DNA of 64,000 nucleotides from Rhodococcus sovatensis (GCF_037327425.1 NZ_CP147846.1:5890001-5954000); one strand, 5' to 3'; counted from the stretch's first letter, positions 1-8,246 are shown. Notes: generated by a model from the letters alone, not told the origin. A program made the numbers and translations.

Positions 1-119
1 CCGAAGCCGATGAAGTCGTACGTTTCGATGACGGCGCCGACCGAGGATCCGACGGCGACGCGTTTGGCGTCTTTCGTGCCGTGGACCGGTCCGCGCATCT
101 CGAGAGCCTTTTCGCTCAT
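1..119 (-). CDS. MHS-family MFS transporter, N-terminus only (runs off the window)
   Basis: The first 39 codons of a membrane transporter read leftwards out of the window from an ATG at 119. A strong SD (AGGAGGG) lies 7-8 bases upstream. After a short hydrophilic leader the protein reaches the segment SSVGAVIETYDFIGFG, which matches the start of helix 1 in metabolite:proton symporters (MHS family, such as ShiA or KgtP; family consensus G-x-x-[IL]-E-x-[YF]-D). The substrate cannot be told from this part. It is divergent from the SDR gene at 466 and shares with it a promoter region containing a perfect dyad. Family assignment is likely; function beyond small-metabolite import is not visible. 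Confidence 0.75.
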   Translation of the reverse strand, partial: MSEKALEMRGPVHGTKDAKRVAVGSSVGAVIETYDFIGF

Positions 120-171
120 GGGAACCCTCCTGCAGAGGTAGTGGGATTCAAACTCGTCCAAGTGACCGTCG

Positions 172-238
172 ACTGTCAACAGCACTCAGTGTGACCCAGT
201 CCACTGACACTGTCAACAGTCAACCGGTGACGGTTGAC
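172..238. promoter_or_regulatory. Direct repeat and perfect dyad in the divergent promoter region
   Basis: The 11-mer ACTGTCAACAG occurs at 172-182 and again at 209-219. It is followed directly by a perfect inverted repeat GTCAACCG-GTGA-CGGTTGAC (219-238). All contain the GTCAAC core. This is the expected look of an operator for a regulator controlling the transporter (leftward) and the genes to the right. The regulator is not in the window, so the binding protein is unknown. Confidence 0.5.
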
Positions 239-296
239 GGTAGGTATCGAGTGCGCATACTGTGGGCCGCATCACCACCACGACGAAAGAACTCGT

Positions 297-440
297 ATGT
301 GGGAGACACCGCTGTTCGATACACGGTTGGGGTGTTCGACCATCTCGTTTCGGCACCTGGCACTGCGACCGGCGTTGAAGACCATCGCCGGCCTGGGCTT
401 CACGGAGATCGAACAGTCGATTACTCGCGCCACAATCTGA
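297..440 (+). pseudogene. Truncated sugar phosphate isomerase/epimerase (TIM-barrel) remnant
   Basis: An ATG at 297 opens a 47-codon frame whose middle, STISFRHLALRPALKTIAGL then GFTEIE, matches the first beta-alpha unit of xylose-isomerase-like sugar phosphate isomerases/epimerases (S-T-I-S-F-R, ..LE.IA.LGFTEI..). The family is normally about 280 residues. Here the frame is lost after GFTEIE and stops at 440, just before the SDR SD sequence. No downstream part of the barrel remains, so about 85% is deleted. Recognition rests on a short but characteristic stretch. Confidence 0.55.
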
Positions 441-465
441 TTCGTTCACACCAGGAGGAAAGAAC

Positions 466-1239
466 ATGACCACGAAGACTCGTACCGCAGTGATCACCGG
501 CGCAACGTCCGCGAAGGGTATCGGCCGCGCCACCGCCGAGCGCTATGCCGAAGACGGCTGGGCCGTCGTCGTACTCGACCTCGATGGGGAGGCGTCGGCC
601 AAGGTCGCCGCCGAGATCGGCGCCGCCTACAACGTGCCCTCGTTCGGTCACGCCGTCGACGTGTCCGACGAGGCTTCGGTGCAGACGGCCTACGCCGCCA
701 CCAAGGCCGAAGTGGGCGCAGGTTCGCTGCCTCCCGTCGGCGCAGTTGCCAACATCGCAGGGATCACGTCGCCGGTGCCGTTTCTCGAGACGACCCTCGA
801 ACTGTGGAACAAGGTGTTCGCCGTCAACGCCACCGGTACCTATCTAGTGACCAAGGCGTATCTGCCCGACATGATCGCCGAGGGTTGGGGCCGCATCGTC
901 ACCATGTCGTCGGTGTCCGCGCAGCGCGGCGGAGGCGTGTTCGGCAAGGTTCCGTACTCGTCCGCGAAGGCTGCGGTCCTCGGTTTCACCAAGTCGCTCG
1001 CACGTGAACTCGAAGACACGGGCGTCACCATCAACGCCGTCACCCCGGGCGCCGTCGACACCAACATTCGCGTCGGCAGCACCGACGAGCAGGAGAAGGC
1101 CATCACGCAGGGAATCCCGCTCGGACGCACCGCGACCGCCCGCGAAGTCGCGTCGGTCATCACCTTCCTCTCGTCCGACGACGCCGCGTACCTGACCGGA
1201 ACGACCATCGACATCAACGGCGGAAGCCATATGCACTGA
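466..1239 (+). CDS. SDR-family NAD(P)-dependent oxidoreductase
   Basis: Classical short-chain dehydrogenase/reductase of 257 residues, a normal family length. The cofactor loop TGATSAKGIG is at residues 12-21, an acidic residue after beta-2 (VLDLDG) suggests NAD preference, the N-A-G motif appears as NIAGI, and the catalytic triad is seen as S (MSSVSAQ) and Y-x-x-x-K (YSSAK). The C-terminal TGTTIDINGG is typical of the FabG-like subgroup. The ATG at 466 has a strong SD (AGGAGGAAAG). It follows the remnant of a sugar isomerase and is divergent from an MHS transporter, which suggests an original sugar or polyol/acid catabolic operon. The actual substrate is unknown. Confidence 0.85.
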   Translation: MTTKTRTAVITGATSAKGIGRATAERYAEDGWAVVVLDLDGEASAKVAAEIGAAYNVPSFGHAVDVSDEASVQTAYAATKAEVGAGSLPPVGAVANIAGITSPVPFLETTLELWNKVFAVNATGTYLVTKAYLPDMIAEGWGRIVTMSSVSAQRGGGVFGKVPYSSAKAAVLGFTKSLARELEDTGVTINAVTPGAVDTNIRVGSTDEQEKAITQGIPLGRTATAREVASVITFLSSDDAAYLTGTTIDINGGSHMH

Positions 1240-1368
1240 CGGTTCGGTCCGTCGACTTCAGGAGGTTCCGATGGCCAGATCTGTCATACCGGTCCAGACG
1301 TGTGTCGTCCATCGCAGAGGTACAGCTCGAGATTCACAACAAGCAGGTCACACACCTGCTATCCGCGT

Positions 1369-1397
1369 CGAACGCGAACGCGAACGCGAACGCGAAC
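1369..1397. repeat. Short tandem repeat (CGAACG)n
   Basis: CGAACG is repeated 4.8 times without interruption. It lies immediately upstream of the IS21 transposase relic, in DNA with no credible gene. A hexamer would keep frame if translated, but no supported protein covers it; slippage in relic DNA is the simplest reading. Confidence 0.7.
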
Positions 1398-1404
1398 TGC
1401 GACG

Positions 1405-1760
1405 CCAGTCGCCCAGTTGGTCGCAGAACGCGTCGAGAAACCCCAAGGCACGATTTCGGCGAAACGTAGCCTGCCGATTGACCGCACCGCCGGCTACGAC
1501 GGGTCGGACCGCAATATCCGGTGCCTGGTCGCCGACGAGAAAGCGAAGTGGCGGGCCGAGCACCACCGCGGTCGCCGCCCCGCGGTGTGGGCTCCGGGTG
1601 ACTATCTGGTCATCGACTGGGCCACCATCGGCGGTCTGCATCTGGTCTGCGCTTCTATTGGCCTCTTCACGCTGGCGGTTCGTACCGTTTGCGGACGACG
1701 AGAAATCAACCACGACAACGGCCTTGATCGCAGAAGCGCTCGCTGCGGGCCACCCTTCAT
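1405..1760 (+). pseudogene. IS21-family transposase (IstA) fragment, frameshifted
   Basis: One frame reads LVAERVEKPQGTISAKR, then HHRGRRPAVWAPGDYLVIDW, which is the region leading to the first catalytic Asp of IS21 IstA transposases (VIDW). Near 1660 homology moves to another frame, with SRWRFVPFADDEKS and ALIAEALAA, the expected continuation of IstA. Both ends of the protein and the partner IstB are missing, so this is an inactive relic. It sits between the SDR gene and the sugar-acid cluster, where an old insertion or deletion has probably joined unrelated segments. No IS termini were found. The rest of 1240-1880 holds nothing else that I recognise. Confidence 0.7.
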
Positions 1761-1880
1761 CGAGTAGTCAGTCGGCTGATTTCTGAGCGACTGTCGACTC
1801 CGTACTTTTATGGACCGGCACTGGATATGCCTACGCCGACGTTCGAGTTGAGCCCAGAGTTGGCGGCGCATCCCGATGCG

Positions 1881-3323
1881 TTACCGGCCGTCTCTCGTCT
1901 GCCGCACGGCGGTCTCGCTGTCCTTCAACTCGTGCGGCAGCAGTTGCTGTGGGACATTTTGGTAAGCCACCGGCCTCAGGAATCGATCGATTGCAGCCAT
2001 TCCGACCGATGTTGTCGTCGGCGCCGTCGTTGCGGGATACGGTCCGCCGTGTTGCTGAGCGTAGGTTACCGATACTCCGGTCGGCCATTGGTTCCACAAG
2101 ACTCGACCTGCAATGCCGGACAGCTGCTCGATCAGTTCAGGGACGATGGACTCATTCTCTTCACCGAATATCGATGCAGTCAACTGTCCGTCGATCTGGG
2201 TGATCGCGTCGAAGAGTTCGCCGTCCGATTCGTAGGCAACAACCAGCGCAGCAGGGCCGAACATCTCGTGCAGCAAACTCGGATGTGATGCGATTGCGGT
2301 TGCTGTCGTCGACAGAAGAGTCGTGGTGGGCTCGGTTGCGAGCGAATCGTGCCGCTCGGTGAGGGTTTCGACATCTGCATGTTCTGCAATCGAGCGGCGC
2401 GCTGCATCGAAGCCGCTTTCGATACTCGAATTGAGAAGCCTATGAACTCGTGGTAGCTCGACCGTTGCGAGTGCATCATGCATTGGGGTGTTGGTTGGGT
2501 AGAACAGAACTCCGGGTTTGGTGCACAGTTGCCCGGAGCTCGAGGTGAACGAGGCCACGAAGCCGTCGACGATGTCTTGCGTACGAGCTTCCGCGGCAGC
2601 GCGGGTGACAAACACCGGGTTTGCAGAACCGAGTTCACCGTAGAACGGAATTGGTACCGGCCGTGCATTGGCGATGTCGAAAAGTGCCCTCCCACCCGGA
2701 ATCGAGCCAGTGAAGGCCGCTGCTTTGACCGCAGGGGCCTGCAGAGCTTGTACTCCCGCTTCGGTCCCGAAGACAACCTGCAGCAGTCGTTCGGGTGCGT
2801 CGGTTTCATCGAGGGCCGCCGTGACGAGATCCGCGGTCGTGCGGGAGAGTGTTGGGTGGCCGGGATGGGCTTTGACGATGACCGCGTTACCGGCTGCAAG
2901 TGCTGCTGCGGTGTCACCGCCGAGGACGGAGAAGGCGAACGGAAAGTTGCTGGCAGCGAATACCAGAACTGGTCCAATAGGCAGTAAGACGCGCCGCAAG
3001 TCCGGGCGCGGCCCCATCGGCCAGTTCGGGTCAGCTGTATCGACGCGGACATCGAGGTAACTACCTTCGGCGATGTATTGGGCGAACATCCGAAGTTGAA
3101 AGCACGTGCGAGTGAGTTCGGTTCGCAGTCGGGCCTCGGTCAGTCGCGTCTCTTCGATAGCGATCGAAACGAGGTCGTCGTTGGCAGTTTCGAGACCGGT
3201 CGCAATCGCGTCGAGCGCAGCCGATCGGAGGCTTCGTGGAGTCCGAGCCCACTGCGTGGATGCGCGCCGAGCCGAGTCGAGTACTGCGGACAGGTCGTCC
3301 GCAGACGTATCTTCGATGTCCAT
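1881..3323 (-). CDS. Aldehyde dehydrogenase, alpha-ketoglutaric semialdehyde (2,5-dioxovalerate) dehydrogenase type
   Basis: 480 residues from an ATG at 3323 with SD CAGAGGAGC. The NAD(P) region (ASNFPFAFSV, NAVIVKAHPGHP, FTGS), the general-base Glu in FYGELGSANPVF (near residue 230) and the catalytic Cys in SGQLCTKPG (near 265) are all present. The Q-x-C-T-K-P-G context is typical of the NADP-dependent KGSA/2,5-dioxovalerate dehydrogenase subgroup. It lies 53 bp downstream of a KdgD-like dehydratase. In known D-glucarate, D-xylose and L-arabinose pathways the dehydratase makes 2,5-dioxopentanoate and this dehydrogenase oxidises it to 2-oxoglutarate. Cytosolic. Substrate assignment is inferred from the pairing. 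Confidence 0.85.
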   Translation of the reverse strand: MDIEDTSADDLSAVLDSARRASTQWARTPRSLRSAALDAIATGLETANDDLVSIAIEETRLTEARLRTELTRTCFQLRMFAQYIAEGSYLDVRVDTADPNWPMGPRPDLRRVLLPIGPVLVFAASNFPFAFSVLGGDTAAALAAGNAVIVKAHPGHPTLSRTTADLVTAALDETDAPERLLQVVFGTEAGVQALQAPAVKAAAFTGSIPGGRALFDIANARPVPIPFYGELGSANPVFVTRAAAEARTQDIVDGFVASFTSSSGQLCTKPGVLFYPTNTPMHDALATVELPRVHRLLNSSIESGFDAARRSIAEHADVETLTERHDSLATEPTTTLLSTTATAIASHPSLLHEMFGPAALVVAYESDGELFDAITQIDGQLTASIFGEENESIVPELIEQLSGIAGRVLWNQWPTGVSVTYAQQHGGPYPATTAPTTTSVGMAAIDRFLRPVAYQNVPQQLLPHELKDSETAVRQTRDGR

Positions 3324-3376
3324 GATGAAAAAACCAAGCTCCTCTGTATTTTCAAGCCCCTGTGCACCCTGCGGAA

Positions 3377-4303
3377 TCAGTTTCCGCGAATCTGCCACTG
3401 CTCGATGATGCGTGCGACCGACGCTCCATCGGTTGCGTCGAGTTGTGACAGAGGAGGGCGCACGGTTCGGTTGCACAGTCCCAACTGGTGGAGTGCTTCC
3501 TTGACCACGGAAACATTGTGCTGCGATGAGTTGGCAGCGCGCATGCCTTCGAATTCGAGAATCTCTCGCTGCTCTTTGATTGCCGAGGCGAAGTCGCCCT
3601 CCGCCAGGAGTGCACTGATTCGCAGGCTGCGTTGAGGGTCGACGTTGACCAATCCGGAGGTGAATCCCTTTGTGCCGCCGACCGAGAAGTAGGGTGCCCA
3701 GTTTTCTGCCAGTCCACAGATCCACGTCACCCTGCCTTCAGGGACGGCGGCAGTCGCGTAGGCGAAGGCTTCGAGGTCGCCGATGGCATATTTGATGGCT
3801 GCGACTTCGTCAACCGAATCCAGCAGCCGTACAATGGCTTCCGCGTTAAGTCGGCGATCCTTGATGTAGGGGACCAAGGGCACTCCTGGATGTGCGCGCG
3901 CGAGCTCCTTGTGCACGTCTATCCAGCCCTCTACGGACCAGAACGGGTGTATGGGCTGATGCACCATGAACGCGTCAGCACCCGCTAGCAGGTGGGCACC
4001 GGCCGTGTGAGCAACATCAGTGATCGCTTCGCCGATGCCGCTGATGATGAGCGCGTCGGGAGCTGTCTTGCGGCTGAGCTCCACCGAACGCAGACGCTCC
4101 GAGGCTGTCAGGGAGAAATATTCGCTGGTGTTGCCATTGGGCGTAATATTCTGCAGTCCGGCCGAAACCGCGCGGTCGATAAGTACTTCGAAGGCCTCGT
4201 CATCTATGGAAGTGCCGTCGGAGTCGAAAGGTGTCACGGCAATGCCGACTACCCCTGCAATTTGTTGTTTGAACTCTTCGGTCGAAGCAAGCGTCGGTGG
4301 CAT
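3377..4303 (-). CDS. DHDPS-family dehydratase, 5-dehydro-4-deoxyglucarate dehydratase (KdgD) type
   Basis: 308 residues from ATG 4303, chosen because a good SD (AGGAG, 7 bases) precedes it; an upstream in-frame ATG at 4327 lacks one. The protein has the TIM-barrel of the dihydrodipicolinate synthase family: GIAVTPFDSDGTSID at the start and the Schiff-base lysine in AAIKYAIGD. The substrate loop lacks the DapA pattern (it has NGNTSEYFSLT) and resembles KdgD. The likely reaction is dehydration and decarboxylation of 5-dehydro-4-deoxy-D-glucarate to 2,5-dioxopentanoate, used by the next gene. No sugar-acid dehydratase that would feed it is nearby, so a different C5/C6 2-keto-acid substrate is possible. 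Confidence 0.8.
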   Translation of the reverse strand: MPPTLASTEEFKQQIAGVVGIAVTPFDSDGTSIDDEAFEVLIDRAVSAGLQNITPNGNTSEYFSLTASERLRSVELSRKTAPDALIISGIGEAITDVAHTAGAHLLAGADAFMVHQPIHPFWSVEGWIDVHKELARAHPGVPLVPYIKDRRLNAEAIVRLLDSVDEVAAIKYAIGDLEAFAYATAAVPEGRVTWICGLAENWAPYFSVGGTKGFTSGLVNVDPQRSLRISALLAEGDFASAIKEQREILEFEGMRAANSSQHNVSVVKEALHQLGLCNRTVRPPLSQLDATDGASVARIIEQWQIRGN

Positions 4304-4333
4304 GCGATCTCCTAGTGTCGGCGACAAAAGATA

Positions 4334-4349
4334 TCTTGGTATACCAAGA
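4334..4349. promoter_or_regulatory. Palindromic operator upstream of the KdgD-like gene
   Basis: TCTTGGTATACCAAGA is a perfect 16-bp palindrome 31 bases upstream of the dehydratase start. Its core TTGGTATACCAA recurs with one change at 5223-5234, before the divergent permease gene. TNGTATACNA-type dyads are known targets of FCD-type GntR repressors, and such a gene lies between the two sites. Confidence 0.75.
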
Positions 4350-4388
4350 CGTGGAATGTCAATCCTTCGATCTCGACCGGCTAAATAC

Positions 4389-5138
4389 TCAGTGGGTCTT
4401 GACGCTAGCTCGAATGCGTCGATGGGCCGTATTGATGTGGAGGCTCAGTATTTCGCGCGATCGCTCCGCATCCCCGAGCGCGAACGCGGACAGGAGACGG
4501 GTGTGTTCTTCGGACTCCTCGTCCCAGCTCGGGGTGTGCTCCCAGAGGATCTGAGTGGCACCCAGGCCGGCGATGTCCTGCAACGTGAGCAGGGTGTCCA
4601 CCGCGAAATAGTTGGGTGAGCCACTGAAAAGTAGTTGGTGAAATTCGCGATTGTGGCGGCTGCGTCCGACGTGGTCCCGAGCCGCGCTGGCCTGCGTGGC
4701 GAAATCGAGCGCTTCCCGCGCGCGGCTCACGCGTCGGTCGAAATCGGGCGGTCGGTGCGCGATGCAGTCGGCCACGGCCTGGGGCTCGAGCAGTGAGCGG
4801 GTTTCGTACACGAACAACACGTCTTGAATTGTCAGATGACGAACTCGTGCGCCTCGGTTGCGCTCGAACTCGACCAGGCCTCGACGCGTCAGGTTGATCA
4901 AGGCCTCTCGAACAGGGGTTTTGGAGACGCTCAACTCTTCGGCGATCTTTCTTTCCACGAGTGGGGATCCAGCTTTGAGTGAGCCGCCCAGAATGGCGCC
5001 ACGAATGGACCGCTCGATCAGGTCTGCTGTCGACGAGGCAGTCCCGGACAGTTGGAGGGAATCTTGAAGGGGGTCGTCCAGCACGGCGGCCTCTCGTGAC
5101 ATCGCTCGTTGTAGTTGGCGCAACTGTACGCCGACCAC
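4389..5138 (-). CDS. GntR-family (FCD subfamily) transcriptional regulator
   Basis: About 249 residues. A GntR winged helix (LIERSIRGAILGGSLKAGSP, then LAVSKTPVREAL-like text: ELSVSKTPVREALINLTRRG) is followed by an FCD effector domain with the metal-ligand pattern R..E...A and H-N-x-x-F-H (SRHNREFHQLLF). The start is uncertain: GTG at 5138 has a weak SD (AAGGGA), and an in-frame ATG at 5102 has none. The gene lies between the dehydratase and the divergent permease, and paired TTGGTATACCAA-type sites flank it, so it very probably represses this sugar-acid module and releases DNA when the substrate or an intermediate binds. Confidence 0.88.
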   Translation of the reverse strand: MVGVQLRQLQRAMSREAAVLDDPLQDSLQLSGTASSTADLIERSIRGAILGGSLKAGSPLVERKIAEELSVSKTPVREALINLTRRGLVEFERNRGARVRHLTIQDVLFVYETRSLLEPQAVADCIAHRPPDFDRRVSRAREALDFATQASAARDHVGRSRHNREFHQLLFSGSPNYFAVDTLLTLQDIAGLGATQILWEHTPSWDEESEEHTRLLSAFALGDAERSREILSLHINTAHRRIRASVKTH

Positions 5139-5222
5139 GTCCGCAGTTCCCTTGTCGGTCGGCTTCGGCGACCGTCGTCAGTCGTCCTGCTGCGCGTTCC
5201 AGAAAAGTCATGCTTGTCAGTC

Positions 5223-5234
5223 TTGGAATACCAA
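5223..5234. promoter_or_regulatory. Second GntR operator, upstream of the Nramp-like permease
   Basis: TTGGAATACCAA matches 11 of 12 bases of the core of the 4334-4349 palindrome. It lies about 100 bases upstream of the permease ATG (5334) and about 85 bases upstream of the regulator start on the other strand, so it could serve both the permease promoter and regulator autocontrol. Confidence 0.7.
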
Positions 5235-5333
5235 TATACTGTTACCTCGATCACGTAGCCGCCGGCGTCGAGCCGCCATCGCAGGCAAGAGTCCGCCGAG
5301 CAGGCATATTCACTCTTCTTTAGGAGACTGCCC

Positions 5334-6734
5334 ATGACAAGATCAGTATCGCCCGAGGTCAGGAAAGCAAACGATCCGTACGCTCTCGACCCCGCAGACG
5401 TGCTGGAGCCGCCGACCACCTTTCGTGAGCGGCTTAGGTATCTGGGTCCGGGGTTGCTCATCTCGGCGAGCGTCGTTGGATCGGGCGAGTTGATTCTGAC
5501 CACGACACTCGGAGCCCAAGCGGGCTTTGCATTGTTGTGGATGGTCGTACTCGCTACCACAGTCAAGGTGTGGGTACAGCTGGAGCTCGGTACGTGGACG
5601 ATTCTGACAGGTAAGACCGCCATACAAGGCTACGCGCAAGTAGGCAGGCAGTGGCGGGGTGCGGGGGCGATCACGGTGGTGTGGATACTCGCCGAGATAC
5701 CGAGCATTATGAAACGCGGAGCTTTGATCGGCGGGTCTGCTGGAGCGGGTTCACTGCTGTTTCCCATCACGGGCGACTCCCTCAGTGCAGCATCGTTGCT
5801 TGTGTGGTCGTTGCTGATCACTGCGGTGACGATCGCCATCGTTATGAGCAACCGGTACAAGGTAATCGAACGATTCGCGACGTATTCGGTATTCGTTTTC
5901 ACCGTGGGAACGGTGCTGCTGGCGCTGATGTTGCCGCTCACCCAGTTCGGATACGACGGAACCGATCTGGTGTCCGGCCTGCAGTTCGCTATCCCAGCGG
6001 GAACCATTGGTATCGCGATAGCAATGTTCGGTATCACGGGAGTGGGCGCCGACGAAATGACCGCGTACACCGTGTGGTGCATCGAGAAGGGGTATGCGCG
6101 ATTCACAGGGCCCGACGACGGTACTCCCGAGCGCGCTGAACGGGCCAAGGGGTGGATCAAAGTTCTAAAACTCGACGTTCTGGTCTCCTGGGTGATCACC
6201 ACGTGCTGCACCCTCGGGTTTTACATTATCGGCGCGGCTGTTCTTCACCCTCAAGCTCTGGTCCCGGCTGGCAACGAAGTTATCCGGACTCTGTCGAGGA
6301 TGTACGTCGACACCCTCGGAGGCTGGGCCAATGCAGTGTTCCTGGTGGCTGCATTTGTCATCTTGTTCAGCACTGTAATTGCTGTCGGTGCTGCAAATCC
6401 GAGGCTATGGACCGATACGATTGCCCGCTTCGAGGTATTCGACTTCGATGACTCGAAGGTGCGCAATCGAGTGACGCGCGTGCTCAGTGTCGTCATTCCA
6501 TTGCTCTGGATGATCGCCTATCTGGTCACTCAATCGCCCGTGTTGATGCTCCAGATCGGAGGCACCGCGACGGCCGTGTTCCTGGTGGCTGTCGTCATCG
6601 CAGTGTGGAAACTCCGGACTAGCGAGATCCCAGAAGAGTTTCGGTCGAATGCCTTCTTCACCGTAATGCTCGGAATCAGTAGTGTTGCAATTACCCTTTT
6701 GGGCGTCTACACGCTGTATTCGACATTCGCCTAG
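5334..6734 (+). CDS. Nramp-family-like permease without the canonical metal-binding motifs
   Basis: 466 residues with 11-12 hydrophobic segments. The N-terminal block GPGLLISASVVGSGELI aligns with helix 1 of Nramp transporters, where the metal-binding DPGN sits; here it reads GSGE. In helix 6 the Nramp MPH motif is also absent (MFGITGVGADEMTAY). Both direct metal ligands are therefore replaced. The gene is divergent from a sugar-acid dehydratase/dehydrogenase pair and shares their GntR operator, so transport of an organic acid or sugar acid, not a divalent metal, is the better guess. The start has SD TTAGGAGAC. Fold membership is quite sure; substrate is inference. Confidence 0.75.
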   Translation: MTRSVSPEVRKANDPYALDPADVLEPPTTFRERLRYLGPGLLISASVVGSGELILTTTLGAQAGFALLWMVVLATTVKVWVQLELGTWTILTGKTAIQGYAQVGRQWRGAGAITVVWILAEIPSIMKRGALIGGSAGAGSLLFPITGDSLSAASLLVWSLLITAVTIAIVMSNRYKVIERFATYSVFVFTVGTVLLALMLPLTQFGYDGTDLVSGLQFAIPAGTIGIAIAMFGITGVGADEMTAYTVWCIEKGYARFTGPDDGTPERAERAKGWIKVLKLDVLVSWVITTCCTLGFYIIGAAVLHPQALVPAGNEVIRTLSRMYVDTLGGWANAVFLVAAFVILFSTVIAVGAANPRLWTDTIARFEVFDFDDSKVRNRVTRVLSVVIPLLWMIAYLVTQSPVLMLQIGGTATAVFLVAVVIAVWKLRTSEIPEEFRSNAFFTVMLGISSVAITLLGVYTLYSTFA

Positions 6735-7172
6735 TGACTGCGTCATCTCGTTGCGTCGTGCAATACCAGGACCGGCCGTTCCCAGTCGAGCAACCGCCGG
6801 CCGGGATTCGGTTTCGTGAGATGCGCTGGCCTGAGCGGGTCGGGGTTGTGTTTCGAACCCGGTTGGCGCATCAAGGGCCCTCTCTGTCAGGACCAAGTGA
6901 GACACTTACTTCTCAGCGAACGTGCGCATACTCACTCCCTCCGCACGCATCACAGCGGCGTCCTCACGCTCGGGGAACGACAGATATCTCCCCAACACCG
7001 GGGCCAGATCGATGGGTGGCATCGAAGCCAGCATTGCGGAACCACCGCGTGCCCACCGGACCCGACATGCCGACCGCTATCGCCGCGTCGTCACTGGTCT
7101 CCGGTGGCGATCTGTGTCCAGAACGCAGGCTCCCGATCCGGGCGTATCGGTGGCGTAGGGCATCATGAGTTG
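6735..7172. other. Intergenic stretch with no recognised gene
   Basis: 438 bases between the permease and a small hypothetical gene. Open frames exist on both strands, but none has a convincing start with SD or a recognisable protein. A TTCGAA-containing segment near 6854 superficially resembles a T-loop but its stem does not pair. It may be remnant coding DNA. Confidence 0.4.
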
Positions 7173-7595
7173 ATGAGCGATCTTGAATACCTCGCCACTT
7201 TGCTTGCTGGACTGGATGCTGAGATTGCGCGAGTCTCTGCTGCCGAATCGGGCTCCGACGAGCAGTCATCTGCCATCGATGACGCGGTCGATGCCGTCTT
7301 GCGGTTGCGCTCGAAGGTCAAGGCCGGTTACCCCGGCAAGAAGGCTTTCTACATCGCAGCGTCGACCGATCCGAACGGAATCAGGGTCGAGGGAATTTCA
7401 GCCCTGCAGGGCAAACGCGCCCACCAATTGGTGCGAGACGGCGGTTGGATGCACGCGGATTCCAGCACCGTGCTCGATCTTCTCGATGACGATCAGATCA
7501 GTCGGTACATAGCCGTCGCGGGACGCGGTGTAGCGCAGACATTTCGAGATTCGCGTGAGTATCTCTCAGCGGCAATAGCTCTCGCACAGAAGTAG
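7173..7595 (+). CDS. Hypothetical protein, 140 aa
   Basis: The ATG at 7173 starts a 140-residue soluble, acidic protein with no signal peptide or membrane segment. The first half (residues 1-50) is a likely alpha-helical, Asp/Glu-rich region with heptad-like hydrophobics. The second half is mixed (KKAFYIAAS, GIRVEGISAL, LVRDGGW, STVLDLLDDDQ). Codon use with GC-rich third positions supports real coding. I do not recognise a family. It stands alone between an unassigned region and gene remnants. Confidence 0.55.
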   Translation: MSDLEYLATLLAGLDAEIARVSAAESGSDEQSSAIDDAVDAVLRLRSKVKAGYPGKKAFYIAASTDPNGIRVEGISALQGKRAHQLVRDGGWMHADSSTVLDLLDDDQISRYIAVAGRGVAQTFRDSREYLSAAIALAQK

Positions 7596-7596
7596 A

Positions 7597-7671
7597 TCAC
7601 GGCAGGCGGGCGAGCAGGCCTTTCCCCTCTTCGCTGATCAGTGTTACTCGTTCTTGCTGCGCGTCAGCCAG
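7597..7671 (-). pseudogene. 3' end of an unidentified gene, possibly a winged-helix regulator
   Basis: Reading leftwards, the frame ends with TRLADAQQERVTLISEEGKG and then LLARLP before a TGA at 7597-7599. A closing segment of this kind (V-x-L-[IT]-x-E-G-x-x-L-L) is common in MarR-type wing regions. There is no start and no upstream homology, so it would be a 25-codon relic. Weak evidence; it could be chance. Confidence 0.25.
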
Positions 7672-8093
7672 TCTTGTTCGTGGGAGTGACCGGGGCCATC
7701 TCGGCGGCGAATTCCGTGGCCATGGCTCGGGAGAGTGCCTGTGCCGCCGACAGCGGACGGACCATCACGGTGATGTCATCGATCGACCTCGAGCAGCATG
7801 ATGTGGCCTCGGACCCTAGGCCGTGGAGTTGGGATCGTCTGCATCTGAACGAGACAGGACATGCGCGGCTTGCCGCGGCCGCCGCTTTCGCACTTGGTCT
7901 GCCGGGTGCCACTGACGCATGGAATCGCCCTCTGGCGCCGCTCGCACGCCCGCACCTGTTCTCGCGAGTTCGTGCCGACCTCGCCTGGGCCGGAATGTTC
8001 CTCGCGCCGTGGTTGACTCGCCGAGTCCGCAGACGCTCGTCGGGCGACAGTCGTACAGCCAAACGGCCTCAGCTGACTTCGCTGCTCAGGTAG
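7641..8093 (+). pseudogene. SGNH/GDSL hydrolase, C-terminal part only
   Basis: The frame contains WSWDRLHLNETGHARLAAAA, which is block V of SGNH hydrolases with the catalytic Asp and His (D-x-x-H-x-N-x-x-G-H), followed by the usual C-terminal tail. Block I with the GDS nucleophile, and blocks II and III, are absent; a complete enzyme is about 250 residues with the nucleophile near residue 10. The 5' two thirds of the gene therefore seem to be deleted. No SD precedes the nominal start. Confidence 0.6.
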
Positions 8094-8246
8094 CTGCGGG
8101 TCGACAGGGCTGACCAGGCCACATCTTCGCCTCGCTCGGGTAGGCACCGACACCCTAGAATTCGGGGCTTTCTCGAAGCCTGGAAGGTCAGTATCGTCGC
8201 CCTGGTCGGTCGGCTTGACCGGCGCACCGAGACTTGGAGTGGATTG

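Noticed and set aside
6840..6870. tRNA-like TTCGAA segment
   Set aside because: The flanking bases do not form a 5-bp T-stem and no acceptor or anticodon stem could be built around it.
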